Source: Pseudomaricurvus sp033283335 (lineage in GTDB: Bacteria > Pseudomonadota > Gammaproteobacteria > Pseudomonadales > Cellvibrionaceae). Taken from it: 64,000 nt of DNA. Each line of letters opens with the position of its first letter. Within the stretch, counting starts at the first letter, position 1. Both the position numbers and the translations under genes were made by a program. The notes beneath the pieces were generated by a model. That model was not told the origin of the DNA, did no database searches, and saw nothing but the letters and a program-made list of their open reading frames with translations. Positions 50,582-59,822 of the stretch are shown piece by piece. The stretch covers positions 744,001 to 808,000 of the forward strand of contig JAWMQP010000001.1 in assembly GCA_033283335.1 (NCBI GenBank), written 5' to 3'.

Positions 50582-52120
50582 TCAACCGGCGTCCGCATCA
50601 TCACCATTATGCAGACCAATCACGGCATTGTCGCCCTCGTCAATAGACTTATTGCTCTTGGACTTGGATTTGTCATTTCGAGCCGCATCCAATTGATCCA
50701 GATAAGCCTGATTGACATCGCCCGTGACATATTCGCCAGTAAAAACGGAGCAGTCAAATTGATCAATGTTTTCATTACCATCGTGCGACGCCGCGATCAG
50801 ATCCTCGAGATCCTGATAAATCAACCAGTCTGCGCCAATCTCTTCACACACTTCCTGATCGGTGCGACCGTGAGCAATCAGTTCTTTGGCGCTCGGCATA
50901 TCAATGCCATAAACATTCGGGTATTTCACCGCCGGTGCGGCAGAGGCGAAATAGACTTTGGCCGCGCCAGCTTCACGGGCCATTTGGATAATCTGCTGAC
51001 AGGTGGTGCCGCGCACGATGGAATCATCCACCAGCATCACATTCTTGCCTTCGAATTCCAGTCGAATGGGGTTGAGCTTCTGGCGGACGGACTTCTTACG
51101 CTGTTTTTGTCCAGGCATAATAAAGGTCCGGCCAATGTAGCGGTTTTTTACCAGGCCTTCACGGAATTTCACACCCAATACATGCGCCAGTGCCTGACCC
51201 GCTACCCGGCTGCTGTCGGGAATCGGCACCACCACATCGATATCGTGATTGGGGCGTTCCCGCAATATTTTTTCCGCCAGGCGCTCACCCTGACGCAGTC
51301 GTGATTTATACACCGAGATACCATCCATGATGGAATCAGGACGGGCAAAGTAGACGTGCTCAAAAATACACGGCGTCAGGGTGGCATTAGAAGCGCACTG
51401 CTTGGAGTGCAGCTCACCTTCACCGGTAATGAAAATCGCCTCGCCAGGCTGAACATCACGAATCAATTGGTAACCCAGTACATCCAGCGCCACACTCTCT
51501 GAAGCCACCATATACTCGATGCCTTTACTGGTTTCCCGTTTGCCGAACACCAGTGGACGAATGCCATTGGGGTCACGAAACGCCACCAGACCGTAATTGG
51601 CGATCAGGGCCACACAGGCGTAACCGCCACGAATGCGCTTCTGCATACCTTCAATGGCGACAAAGATATCTTCAGGCGTCGGCTGCAATTTGTTGCGCTT
51701 CAGCAGCTCCTGAGCAAACACATTCAGCAGCACTTCGGAGTCGGAGTCGGTATTCAGGTGGCGAAGATCGGTGCGGTAGAGTTCATCACTGACTTGATCG
51801 GTGTTGGTGAGGTTGCCGTTATGGGCCAGGGCAATACCGTAGGGTGAATTTACGTAAAAAGGTTGCGCCAGAGCCGGGCCGGAACTGCCCGCAGTGGGAT
51901 AGCGCACATGCCCAATACCGGCATGCCCTACCAGACGCTGCATATGCCGCGTGCGAAACACATCCTTGACCAGGCCATTGGCCTTTTGTTGCGCGAACTT
52001 ACCCTCATGGCAAGTGAGAATACCAGCAGCGTCCTGGCCACGATGTTGCAACATAGTCAATGCATCATACAACTGCAAATTGACATCACTTTTTCCGACA
52101 ACACCAACAATGCCGCACAT
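50582..52120 (-). CDS. purF: Amidophosphoribosyltransferase
   Basis: PurF catalyses the first committed step of purine synthesis, PRPP + glutamine to phosphoribosylamine. The 512-residue protein starts MCGIVGVVG, so Cys2 becomes the N-terminal glutaminase nucleophile. It has QLYDALTMLQHRGQDAAGIL and the PRPP loop VMLVDDSIVRGTTCQQII. It follows cvpA by 36 bases, as is general in gammaproteobacteria. The 3' end is lysine/serine-rich and a little longer than in the Escherichia coli enzyme. Confidence 0.97.
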   Translation of the reverse strand: MCGIVGVVGKSDVNLQLYDALTMLQHRGQDAAGILTCHEGKFAQQKANGLVKDVFRTRHMQRLVGHAGIGHVRYPTAGSSGPALAQPFYVNSPYGIALAHNGNLTNTDQVSDELYRTDLRHLNTDSDSEVLLNVFAQELLKRNKLQPTPEDIFVAIEGMQKRIRGGYACVALIANYGLVAFRDPNGIRPLVFGKRETSKGIEYMVASESVALDVLGYQLIRDVQPGEAIFITGEGELHSKQCASNATLTPCIFEHVYFARPDSIMDGISVYKSRLRQGERLAEKILRERPNHDIDVVVPIPDSSRVAGQALAHVLGVKFREGLVKNRYIGRTFIMPGQKQRKKSVRQKLNPIRLEFEGKNVMLVDDSIVRGTTCQQIIQMAREAGAAKVYFASAAPAVKYPNVYGIDMPSAKELIAHGRTDQEVCEEIGADWLIYQDLEDLIAASHDGNENIDQFDCSVFTGEYVTGDVNQAYLDQLDAARNDKSKSKSNKSIDEGDNAVIGLHNGDDADAG

Positions 52121-52156
52121 ACCTGATTTACCTCACCTACCGGTTTACCAACAATA

Positions 52157-52651
52157 TTAAAAAAACGAAAGAAATTTGGTCGAAATCAAGCTTCCAGCCT
52201 CTCGGGCCCAGTCTTCCATAGCCAGAAAATGAGGAATGACGACCGATTGATGCCACCAGGGATCCTGATCAACAGGAATCAGAGGCGGCACCAACAAGAG
52301 AATAGCCAAAACAACAACCCCGCCTCTTGCCAGCCCGAACACCATGCCAAACAGACGGTCCGTGCCGGACAATCCTGTTATACGCACCAGTTCACCAATA
52401 AGATAATTAACCAGCGCACCGACGATCAGAGTGGCTGCGAACAAGCCACCAAACGCGACCATCTGGCGAATGGAAGGGGTCGTGATAGCCTCTGACAGCA
52501 ATACCGAGAGAGGCTGATGAAACATCATGGCAACAACGAAAGCCGCAACCCAGCACAGCAGAGATAGAGCCTCTCTGACGAATCCGCGCTTTAAGCCGAT
52601 CAAGCAGGAAACCGCGAGTATGCCAATAATCGTCCAATCTGCCCAATTCAT
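52157..52651 (-). CDS. cvpA: CvpA family membrane protein
   Basis: A 164-residue inner-membrane protein of the colicin V production family. The start DWTIIGILAVSCLIGLKRGF is typical, and about four hydrophobic helices follow, with LFGMVFGLARGGVVVLAILL near the C-terminus. It is directly upstream of purF and is probably co-transcribed with it. CvpA is linked to envelope homeostasis, but its biochemical role is not defined. Confidence 0.94.
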   Translation of the reverse strand: MNWADWTIIGILAVSCLIGLKRGFVREALSLLCWVAAFVVAMMFHQPLSVLLSEAITTPSIRQMVAFGGLFAATLIVGALVNYLIGELVRITGLSGTDRLFGMVFGLARGGVVVLAILLLVPPLIPVDQDPWWHQSVVIPHFLAMEDWAREAGSLISTKFLSFF

Positions 52652-52801
52652 AGTGCCGACTTCATTGAGTATTCCATAAACCGGGTGTCAGTCTGTACCA
52701 GGGTTGTTCGTAGCAGGTCGGCATTCTAACAAAGGCATGGCCTTATCACCTAGACCTATTAGGGATTAATTAAGCGCTTTTTAGGGGCAAGTTCAGGAGT
52801 T

Positions 52802-53500
52802 TCAAGGCGAAAACTTCACCACCAGGGCGTCAATGCGCAAGGATTTATCCAGCTCCGCTTTCGTGGTTAGAGCCGAATTCCGATTGATTTTCGGGCCCAC
52901 ATAGACCCTGGTAACCTGCCCTTTGGAGGTTTTCAGGGTGCGCGTGAAAGCGGGGTAATTGTCCTTCAACAACTGATCACGCAGGACTTGAGCCCGCTTT
53001 TCGCTGGTGAAACTGGCCACCTGCACCAACCACGAACCGGGCAATCCCGCTGGATCCAGAACCTTGCGTTCGGGCTCGGGGGATTTCGGCACCAGCCCAG
53101 AAGATGTGGGCCCGGCTTTGGCATCAGGTTCCACTGATTTTGGCTCCACCACTTTAGGCTCTTCAAGCTCGGTCTTGTTAACCTGCTCAGACTCTTTGGC
53201 CAAATCAGACTTATTTTCATCATCCGTTAACAGGCGATAACCGCCACTGCGGTCATCGGCCACAAACTGTTCCTGCTCCGCTTTGGCCGGGTGGATTTGC
53301 GGGTTTTTGACCGGCTCTTCAACCTGAATTGGCAGAATACCTGGAGCCGCCGGAATTTGACTGGTCCGATCCAGTTCATGTCGATGCGCTGGCTCGAACA
53401 GCACCGGTATAAACAGCACCCCTAACGCCAGTAATACCAGTGCCCCTACCAGGCGTTGTTTTAATCCATCATCCACAACCAAACTACCTTTTCCATTCAC
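52802..53500 (-). CDS. dedD: SPOR-domain protein DedD-like
   Basis: A 232-residue bitopic protein. It has a short cytoplasmic N-terminus, a membrane helix at about 15-33 (LVGALVLLALGVLFIPVLF), a charged Pro/Glu/Lys-rich linker, and a C-terminal SPOR domain at about 155-230 (SWLVQVASFTSEKRAQVLRD, then VTRVYVGPKINR). SPOR domains bind denuded septal peptidoglycan, and DedD helps division. It starts 8 bases after folC ends, in the conserved accD-folC-dedD-cvpA-purF order. Confidence 0.9.
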   Translation of the reverse strand: MNGKGSLVVDDGLKQRLVGALVLLALGVLFIPVLFEPAHRHELDRTSQIPAAPGILPIQVEEPVKNPQIHPAKAEQEQFVADDRSGGYRLLTDDENKSDLAKESEQVNKTELEEPKVVEPKSVEPDAKAGPTSSGLVPKSPEPERKVLDPAGLPGSWLVQVASFTSEKRAQVLRDQLLKDNYPAFTRTLKTSKGQVTRVYVGPKINRNSALTTKAELDKSLRIDALVVKFSP

Positions 53501-53508
53501 AGTACTTA

Positions 53509-54783
53509 TCAGGCGCTGACCTGAGGCTCCAGAATGGACAATGCCTCAGCCACGGTAAAAAAGGAACCCATGATCACAACTCGATCCCCCGCTTGCAACA
53601 ATGGTCCCAGTTCAGCCAGGGCTTCTTCAACGCTGCCATGCGCCTGCCCGACTACTTCCAGAAGCTTTAGATCCGCCTGCAGCTGCTCTACCGACGCCGC
53701 CCGGGAGTTGCCCGGCAACGCAGCAAGATGCCAGTGCTGTACATAGGGCGTCAAGGCTTGCAGAACACCCAGTCGATCCTTGTCGGCCATCATGGCCACC
53801 AGACAGCGAGTCTCACCGGCAACAGGCTCAGCCGCCAATCGCTCCGCCAGCATTTCCGCGGCCGCAGGGTTGTGAGCGACATCCAGCAGGTATTCCACCC
53901 CCCGCAGCTCCAGTCGCTGAGCGCGCCCCTGCAAACGCACATCCGCCAACCAGTCGGCCAGGTTGGCGGGCGGCGGATACCCCAGCAGCACAAACGCCTG
54001 CAGGGCTGCGGCGACACTGGGGCGCGGTAAAGACGATGGCGGTAAAGCTGCCACTTCGAGCAATTCCCCATCGGCATCAACACCCTGCCAAGACCAGAGA
54101 CCGCCGGGCTCTTCCACCACATTCAATGACAAACCCATCGCCACCCAATAGGCACCAATTTCGCGGGCATAGTCTTCCACTGTCGCCGGCGCCTGCTCAT
54201 CAGCACAGATTGCCCAGCGCCCGGCACGATAGATACCGGCCTTTTCCCGACCAATCACATTGATATCAGAACCCAGCCAATCCTGGTGATCCAAGGCAAT
54301 GGAGGTCACTACCGCCACGTCGGCGTCGATGATATTGACCGCATCCAGACGCCCTCCCAAACCGACCTCCAGCAGCATCACATCCACCTGCTGGTGCTGG
54401 AAAATATCGATAGCCGCCAGAGTCCCGAATTCGAAATAGGTTAATGAAATATCGCCCCGTGCCTGATCAATGCGCTCGAACGATTCGCAAATCAAGCGGT
54501 CCTCCACTTCCCTGCCATCAACTCGAATACGCTCGTTATAGCGATGAAAGTGCGGCGAGGTGAACGCCCCTACCTTGATGCCCTGATCGCTGCACAAGGC
54601 CTCCAGCATACGCACACAGGAGCCTTTGCCGTTGGTGCCGGCCACTGTCACCACCCGCGCCCCGGGCTTGAGCAGCTGCATCCGTTGGGCCACTGCCTTG
54701 ACCCGCTCCAGGCCAAGCTCAATTTCACTACGATGCAGGCTTTCCTGCCAATGCAACCAATCATTCAGTTGTGTGTATCTCAT
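53509..54783 (-). CDS. folC: Bifunctional dihydrofolate/folylpolyglutamate synthase
   Basis: FolC makes dihydrofolate from dihydropteroate and extends the polyglutamate tail. The 424 residues have the Mur-ligase-type P-loop VVTVAGTNGKGSCVRMLEAL at about 43-62, TSPHFHRYNERIRVDG, and ALDHQDWLGSDINVIGREKA. The second domain has LLDVAHNPAAAEML. It follows accD after a terminator and precedes dedD by 8 bases. Confidence 0.96.
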   Translation of the reverse strand: MRYTQLNDWLHWQESLHRSEIELGLERVKAVAQRMQLLKPGARVVTVAGTNGKGSCVRMLEALCSDQGIKVGAFTSPHFHRYNERIRVDGREVEDRLICESFERIDQARGDISLTYFEFGTLAAIDIFQHQQVDVMLLEVGLGGRLDAVNIIDADVAVVTSIALDHQDWLGSDINVIGREKAGIYRAGRWAICADEQAPATVEDYAREIGAYWVAMGLSLNVVEEPGGLWSWQGVDADGELLEVAALPPSSLPRPSVAAALQAFVLLGYPPPANLADWLADVRLQGRAQRLELRGVEYLLDVAHNPAAAEMLAERLAAEPVAGETRCLVAMMADKDRLGVLQALTPYVQHWHLAALPGNSRAASVEQLQADLKLLEVVGQAHGSVEEALAELGPLLQAGDRVVIMGSFFTVAEALSILEPQVSA

Positions 54784-54845
54784 GGAGAATCCAATGCAGT
54801 AAACGTTTAACTAGCGCGAGGTAAACTCGGAGGGCTATAAAACAG

Positions 54846-54867
54846 AAAAAGCCCCGCTTAGGGGCTT
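54846..54867 (-). terminator. Rho-independent terminator of accD
   Basis: AAGCCCC (54849-54855) pairs with GGGGCTT (54861-54867) around GCTTA and is followed by five T residues on the minus strand. It lies 49 bases after the accD stop and 63 before the folC start. Confidence 0.85.
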
Positions 54868-54915
54868 AGTGTATAGGAACCTGGTTTGCATCAGGAACCT
54901 TGCAACAACCACTGC

Positions 54916-55791
54916 TTAGGCTGCGGGTCGCTCGGTGAATTTCGCCAACAATCCGCCCACCCGATCGCGCATCTCGTGGCGGGAAATGATCATATCAATG
55001 GCGCCGTGCTCCAGCAGGAACTCACTGCGCTGGAAACCCGGTGGCAGTTTTTGCCGAATGGTCTGCTCAATGATATTGGGACCGGCAAAGCCCGCCCGTG
55101 CACCCGGTTCAGCGGCATTGATATCGCCCAGCAGAGCCAAACTGGCGGAAACACCACCGTACACCGGATCGGTCATAATGGAGATGTAGGGCGTTCCCTG
55201 TTGTTTCAATCGCTCAATCACCGCAGAGGTCTTAGCCATCTGCATCAGCGATATCAAGGCTTCCTGCATACGGGCTCCGCCCGTCGCGGAAAAACAAACC
55301 AGTGGAATGTCTTCAGACAGTGCCACCTGGGCTGCACGAGTGAATTTTTCACCCACAGCGTACCCCATGGAGCCGCCGTGAAACGCAAATTCAAAGGCCA
55401 CAGCGACCACCGGCATGCCTTTCAGCTCACCTCGCATGGCGACCAGGGCATCTTTCTCACCAGTCGATTTCTGAGCTGAGGCCAAACGCTCTTTGTACTT
55501 TTTGACGTCTTTGAATTTCAGACGATCAACTGGCTCCACCTCAGTCGCCAACTCCTCGCGATTGTCGGCGTCGAGAAAAATGTCCAGCCGCTTGCGGGCA
55601 CCAATGCGCATGTGATGATCGCACTTGGGACACACATCCAGGTTGCGCTCAAGCTCGGGTCGATACAAGACCGCACTGCACTTCAGACACTTCTTCCACA
55701 ATCCCTCTGGCACCTTGCTGGAACCGCGGGTTCGCTGTTGTGAGCGGGAGGATCGCACAACATTGGGAACAATTTTGTCTAACCAACTCAT
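54916..55791 (-). CDS. accD: Acetyl-CoA carboxylase carboxyltransferase subunit beta
   Basis: AccD with AccA transfers the carboxyl group from biotin to acetyl-CoA, the first step of fatty acid synthesis. The 291 residues begin with the AccD zinc ribbon (KKCLKCSAVLYRPEL, then NLDVCPKCDHHM; four cysteines intact). The crotonase-like fold follows with VCFSATGGARMQEALISLMQ. It lies downstream of trpA, with 108 bases between containing a short TCAGGTCTCTATT direct repeat. Confidence 0.97.
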   Translation of the reverse strand: MSWLDKIVPNVVRSSRSQQRTRGSSKVPEGLWKKCLKCSAVLYRPELERNLDVCPKCDHHMRIGARKRLDIFLDADNREELATEVEPVDRLKFKDVKKYKERLASAQKSTGEKDALVAMRGELKGMPVVAVAFEFAFHGGSMGYAVGEKFTRAAQVALSEDIPLVCFSATGGARMQEALISLMQMAKTSAVIERLKQQGTPYISIMTDPVYGGVSASLALLGDINAAEPGARAGFAGPNIIEQTIRQKLPPGFQRSEFLLEHGAIDMIISRHEMRDRVGGLLAKFTERPAA

Positions 55792-55795
55792 AATT

Positions 55796-55832
55796 GTCAG
55801 GTCTCTATTATCAGGTCTCTATTGTCAGGTCG
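55796..55832. repeat. Short direct repeat upstream of accD
   Basis: TCAGGTCTCTATT occurs twice in tandem, followed by a third partial TCAGGTC, immediately upstream of the accD start. No regulatory meaning is assigned. Confidence 0.5.
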
Positions 55833-55899
55833 TGTTTAATTGCTGATCTCTGGAAACCGCTTCAGCGGCTGCCTGACCACTTAACTTCAGCCGATTATC

Positions 55900-56712
55900 T
55901 CAGCCAATCGCATCCAACCCCTGGCGGATGGGTTTGACCAACTCTACCACAGCCTCCGCAATAACCTCGGGTGCCTGTCCGGCCAGTTCACCCATGCGCT
56001 GAACCAGTAAACTCCCGACCACCGCGCCATCGGCGTGTTGGGCGATGGCTTGCGCTGTGGCGGCATCTTTGATCCCAAAGCCGACACAAATGGGGAGATC
56101 GGTCAGTTTTCGCAGCTGCGTCAATTTTTGCTCGACCGACGCCACATCCAAATGACCCGCACCAGTTACCCCCTTCAAGGATACGTAGTAGAGAAAACCA
56201 CCGGCCAGGCCGACAATATCCCGTGCGCGAGCTTCGGTGGTTGTCGGCGCCAGCAGAAAGATATTCTCGATACCGACCTTTTTCAGCTCAGCGTTCAGCG
56301 GCTCGGCTTCCTCGGGCGGCAAATCCACCGTCAGCAAGCCATCCACTCCAGACTCACTGGCCAGTCGGGCAAACGTCTCGTAGCCCATGCGCTCTACCGG
56401 GTTAGCGTAGCCCATAAGCACCACTGGCGTCTCATTATTCGTTTCGCGAAACGCCTTGACCACGGCCATAGTGGACTTCAATGAGGTCTTATTGGCCAGC
56501 GCTCGCTCATGGCCCAAGGCAATTACCGGCCCCTCTGCCATAGGGTCAGAAAAGGGAACGCCCAGCTCGATAATATCAACTCCGGCCTCCACCATAGCGT
56601 GCATAGTGCTCAGAGTAGCCTCCGGTGTCGGATCACCATTGACGATATAGGTTGCCAGGGCTTTGCGTCCTTTCTGTCTGGTCTCCGCCAGACGGGTATT
56701 GATTCGGTTCAT
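55900..56712 (-). CDS. trpA: Tryptophan synthase alpha subunit
   Basis: TrpA cleaves indole-3-glycerol phosphate to indole, which passes to TrpB. The 270-residue TIM barrel shows the catalytic Glu in DIIELGVPFSDPMAEGPVI, the Asp in GVDGLLTVDLPPEEAE, and the phosphate loop VGFGIKDAATAQAIA. It starts 5 bases after the trpB stop in a trpF-trpB-trpA operon. Confidence 0.97.
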   Translation of the reverse strand: MNRINTRLAETRQKGRKALATYIVNGDPTPEATLSTMHAMVEAGVDIIELGVPFSDPMAEGPVIALGHERALANKTSLKSTMAVVKAFRETNNETPVVLMGYANPVERMGYETFARLASESGVDGLLTVDLPPEEAEPLNAELKKVGIENIFLLAPTTTEARARDIVGLAGGFLYYVSLKGVTGAGHLDVASVEQKLTQLRKLTDLPICVGFGIKDAATAQAIAQHADGAVVGSLLVQRMGELAGQAPEVIAEAVVELVKPIRQGLDAIG

Positions 56713-56717
56713 ACTGC

Positions 56718-57959
56718 TTACACCTCGATACCGTCAATGGCGGCAACGGTTAAAATATCCTTGTCACCCCGTCCTGACAGGTTGACCACAATAACCTGAT
56801 CCGGACTCATGGTCGGAGCCAGCTTGGCGGCATAGGCCAAGGCATGGCTGGATTCCAGAGCTGGCATAATGCCTTCAATCCGAGTCAATGCCCGAAACGC
56901 GTCCATGGCCTCATCGTCGTTAATGGCCACATACTCAGCCCGGCCAATGTCCTTCAACCAGGAATGCTCGGGACCCACGCCGGGGTAATCAAGACCCGCC
57001 GAGACCGAGTGCGTCTCAATGATCTGGCCGTCTTCATCTTCCATCAGGTAAGTACGGTTGCCGTGTAACACCCCGGGAATCCCATCGTTCAGGGGCGCGG
57101 CATGCTTACCGGTCTCTACCCCGTAACCGCCCGCTTCGACGCCATAGATTTTGACGCCTTCGTCCTGCAGGAACGGGTGAAACAGACCAATGGCGTTGGA
57201 ACCACCGCCGACACAGGCCACCAGCGCATCCGGTAACTGCCCGGTCATTTCCAAACACTGCTGACGCGCTTCCCGCCCAATAACGCACTGGAAATCACGG
57301 ACCAGCTGCGGGTATGGGTGAGGGCCTGCTACTGTACCAATGATGTAGAAGGTATCGTCGACGTTGGTCACCCAGTCGCGCATGGCTTCGTTCATGGCGT
57401 CTTTAAGAGTGCGTGAACCGGATTCAACCGCGTGCACGGTCGCCCCCAGCAGTTTCATACGATAGACGTTGAGCGACTGGCGCTTGACATCCTCAGCGCC
57501 CATATAGACTTCACATTTCAGCCCCAGTCGTGCGGCTACGGTGGCAGAGGCCACGCCGTGTTGACCGGCACCGGTCTCGGCAATAATGCGGGTTTTGCCG
57601 CTGTATTTGGCCAACAGCGCCTGTCCGATGGTGTTATTGACCTTGTGAGCGCCCGTGTGATTGAGATCTTCACGCTTCAGGTAAATCCGGGCACCGCCCA
57701 GCTTTTGGCTCCAGCGCTCGGCGAAATACAGGGGCGATGGACGGCCAACATAGTGGGCCAGGTCGTAATCAAACTCAGCCTGAAAATCGGGATCGTCCTT
57801 CAGGCGCGTGTACATTTTTTCCAGCTCGTCCAGAGCCGGCATCAGTGTTTCCGATACAAAGCGTCCGCCGTAAGCGCCAAAATGCCCACGGGCATCCGGA
57901 AACTGGCTGTAATCAATCCCCTCGGGATTGCCGCTTGTCGTGTTATTTACATCAGTCAC
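56718..57959 (-). CDS. trpB: Tryptophan synthase beta subunit
   Basis: TrpB condenses indole with serine using PLP. The GTG start at 57959 has GGAGG just upstream and overlaps the end of trpF by 8 bases; upstream in-frame starts lie inside trpF. The 413 residues show the Schiff-base lysine in LNHTGAHKVNNTIGQALL, the phosphate loop CVGGGSNAIGLFHPFL, and LESSHALAYA near the C-terminus. Overlap with trpF and a 5-base gap to trpA indicate coupled translation. Confidence 0.96.
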   Translation of the reverse strand: MTDVNNTTSGNPEGIDYSQFPDARGHFGAYGGRFVSETLMPALDELEKMYTRLKDDPDFQAEFDYDLAHYVGRPSPLYFAERWSQKLGGARIYLKREDLNHTGAHKVNNTIGQALLAKYSGKTRIIAETGAGQHGVASATVAARLGLKCEVYMGAEDVKRQSLNVYRMKLLGATVHAVESGSRTLKDAMNEAMRDWVTNVDDTFYIIGTVAGPHPYPQLVRDFQCVIGREARQQCLEMTGQLPDALVACVGGGSNAIGLFHPFLQDEGVKIYGVEAGGYGVETGKHAAPLNDGIPGVLHGNRTYLMEDEDGQIIETHSVSAGLDYPGVGPEHSWLKDIGRAEYVAINDDEAMDAFRALTRIEGIMPALESSHALAYAAKLAPTMSPDQVIVVNLSGRGDKDILTVAAIDGIEV

Positions 57960-58611
57960 TGCTTGCCTCCGCAATTGCATGGCGAACAAACGCCATCATC
58001 TTGTTAGCGTCTTTGCGCCCTGGTGCAGCTTCCACTCCACCACTGACGTCGACACCGTAAACCTGAGTGTCCTCGATTGCCTGCGCCACATTGTCAGGGC
58101 TTAACCCACCTGCGAGAATAATGGCTTGTTCGGAATCTTGGGGCACACGTTGCCAATCAAAGGTTTCACCGGTTCCACCCGGGATACCGGGACGATAGGC
58201 ATCCAGCAATACACCTACCGCATTGGGGAACTCCGCCATCGCCGCATTGACATTCAACCCCTCCTTCATCCGCAACGCTTTGTAAAACGGGCGCTGAAAC
58301 TGACAGCAATAGGCCTCGGTTTCGTTGCCGTGAAATTGTAAAACATGCAAGGGTACCTGCTGCAGGATGCGCTCGACCTCCTCTGCCGCCGCATCGACAA
58401 ACAAGCCGACCACAGTGACAAAAGGACCCACCGCCCGCGCAATATCGCGGGCCTGCTCAACCGAGACCAGCCGAGGGCTTTTGGCGTAAAACACCAGGCC
58501 GATGGCATCAACACCGGCCGCCACCGCCGCCCGGGCGTCTTCGACACAGGTAATGCCACACACTTTAACTCGGACTCTTGCTTGCATAAACGCTTGCCCA
58601 GAAAGACTCAT
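57952..58611 (-). CDS. trpF: Phosphoribosylanthranilate isomerase
   Basis: TrpF converts N-(5-phosphoribosyl)anthranilate to the carboxyphenylamino-deoxyribulose intermediate of tryptophan synthesis. The 219-residue TIM barrel has the family start RVKVCGITCVEDARAAVAAG, the catalytic Asp in GVLLDAYRPGIPGGTGETFD, and the phosphate-binding GVDVSGGVEAAPGRKD. An internal ATG at 58587 is an alternative start. The gene overlaps trpB by 8 bases. Confidence 0.95.
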   Translation of the reverse strand: MSLSGQAFMQARVRVKVCGITCVEDARAAVAAGVDAIGLVFYAKSPRLVSVEQARDIARAVGPFVTVVGLFVDAAAEEVERILQQVPLHVLQFHGNETEAYCCQFQRPFYKALRMKEGLNVNAAMAEFPNAVGVLLDAYRPGIPGGTGETFDWQRVPQDSEQAIILAGGLSPDNVAQAIEDTQVYGVDVSGGVEAAPGRKDANKMMAFVRHAIAEASSD

Positions 58612-58705
58612 ACTGGCCCCACACGGGCGCCGTTTAAAGAGGACGAATAGTAGCAGATCCAGTCCCTAAATGCTGTATATGGCGCCGCCGACCAACAAAG
58701 CGATT

Positions 58706-59605
58706 TCAGGCCTTGAAGCCACCCAATGGCTCACTGAAAAACAGGGGACCTGGATGACTTTCCGGCAACCCGAACTCATGGGCATAATCAATGTGCACAA
58801 GATGCAGCCCCTGGGGCTTGGCAGTGACGCCGCCCTGGCGACGGTCCCGCGCCTGCAACACAGCGTCTACCCAAGCCACCGACTGCTCCCCTTTCCCCAC
58901 TGCCAGCAGGACCCCCATGATATTGCGCACCATATGGTGCAAAAACGCATTGGCCTGAACCTCCGCCACAATCAGTTCACCACGTCGGGCCATGTGCAGA
59001 TAGTGAATCTGGCGCACCGGGCTGCGGGCCTGACATTGGGCTGCGCGAAACGAGCTGAAATCGTGCTTACCCACCAGTATCTGGGAAGCCTGCTGCATGG
59101 ACGCCAGGTCCAGTGTTTCGCGCACCCAGGTGAGCTGCTCGAAACCGAGGGCCGGTCGCGCACGGGTGTTGGCAATCACATAGCGGTAGGTGCGATTTTG
59201 GGCGCTGAAACGTGCGTGAAAAAAGGGACTCACCTCACACGCCCACTTAACACTGATGGCGTCGGGCAGCAATGCATTCACCCCCCGCGTCCAGGCTTTT
59301 AAGGGGCGCTTTGCCAGAGTATCGAAGTGCACCACCTGGTTGGTGCCGTGCACTCCGGCGTCGGTACGTCCCGCACACACCAGGGTAATGGTTTCTGCGG
59401 CCACTTGCGACAAAGCCGCCTCCAGGCGTGACTGCACGGTGTCCACACCACTAGGCTGCTTCTGAAAGCCATGAAAGGTCGCCCCATTGTATTCTACGCA
59501 CAGAGCAACCCGCTGCATGCCCGCAGGAAATGCTTCAGGTTCCAGAATTTCAATGTTGCGACTGTAAGGTTTTTGGGTTGGCGGATAGAGTTCAGACATA
59601 ACCAA
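58706..59605 (-). CDS. truA: tRNA pseudouridine(38-40) synthase TruA
   Basis: TruA makes pseudouridine 38-40 in tRNA anticodon arms. The 299 residues include the active-site Asp in TLVCAGRTDAGVHGTNQVVH and the family C-terminal block ANAFLHHMVRNIMGVLLAVG. The first 28 residues before MQRVALCVEYNGATFHG are extra compared with Escherichia coli and may be a longer N-terminus or a misplaced start. It sits between fimV and trpF, as in Pseudomonas. Confidence 0.95.
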   Translation of the reverse strand: MVMSELYPPTQKPYSRNIEILEPEAFPAGMQRVALCVEYNGATFHGFQKQPSGVDTVQSRLEAALSQVAAETITLVCAGRTDAGVHGTNQVVHFDTLAKRPLKAWTRGVNALLPDAISVKWACEVSPFFHARFSAQNRTYRYVIANTRARPALGFEQLTWVRETLDLASMQQASQILVGKHDFSSFRAAQCQARSPVRQIHYLHMARRGELIVAEVQANAFLHHMVRNIMGVLLAVGKGEQSVAWVDAVLQARDRRQGGVTAKPQGLHLVHIDYAHEFGLPESHPGPLFFSEPLGGFKA

Positions 59606-59714
59606 TCAATTCAAAAATACCACTGCCTGTTGAATCAGGCCGTATTCTACACGCCCCCGGTGAAGCTCGGCCAAAAAAACACAGTGCCAATATAACTCAG
59701 TGGCCAATTTAACT

Positions 59715-59762
59715 CTGTAATCAATAAAACCTGTAACCAATAAAACCCTGTAACCAATAAAA
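59715..59762. repeat. Three tandem 15-17 bp repeats between fimV and truA
   Basis: CTGTAATCAATAAAAC, CTGTAACCAATAAAACC and CTGTAACCAATAAAA follow one another directly at 59715, 59731 and 59748. They run up to the fimV terminator. They look like slippage products and no function is assigned. Confidence 0.65.
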
Positions 59763-59793
59763 AAGGCCCTGTGCGTCAGCACAAGGCCTTTTT
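59759..59793 (-). terminator. Rho-independent terminator of fimV (possibly bidirectional)
   Basis: A 15-position stem (59760-59774 with 59779-59793, one C-A mismatch, loop GTCA) carries A and T runs at its ends. It lies 30 bases after the fimV stop. Confidence 0.85.
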
Positions 59794-59822
59794 ATCGGCG
59801 TTGACCGGTGGGATTGGAGGCT

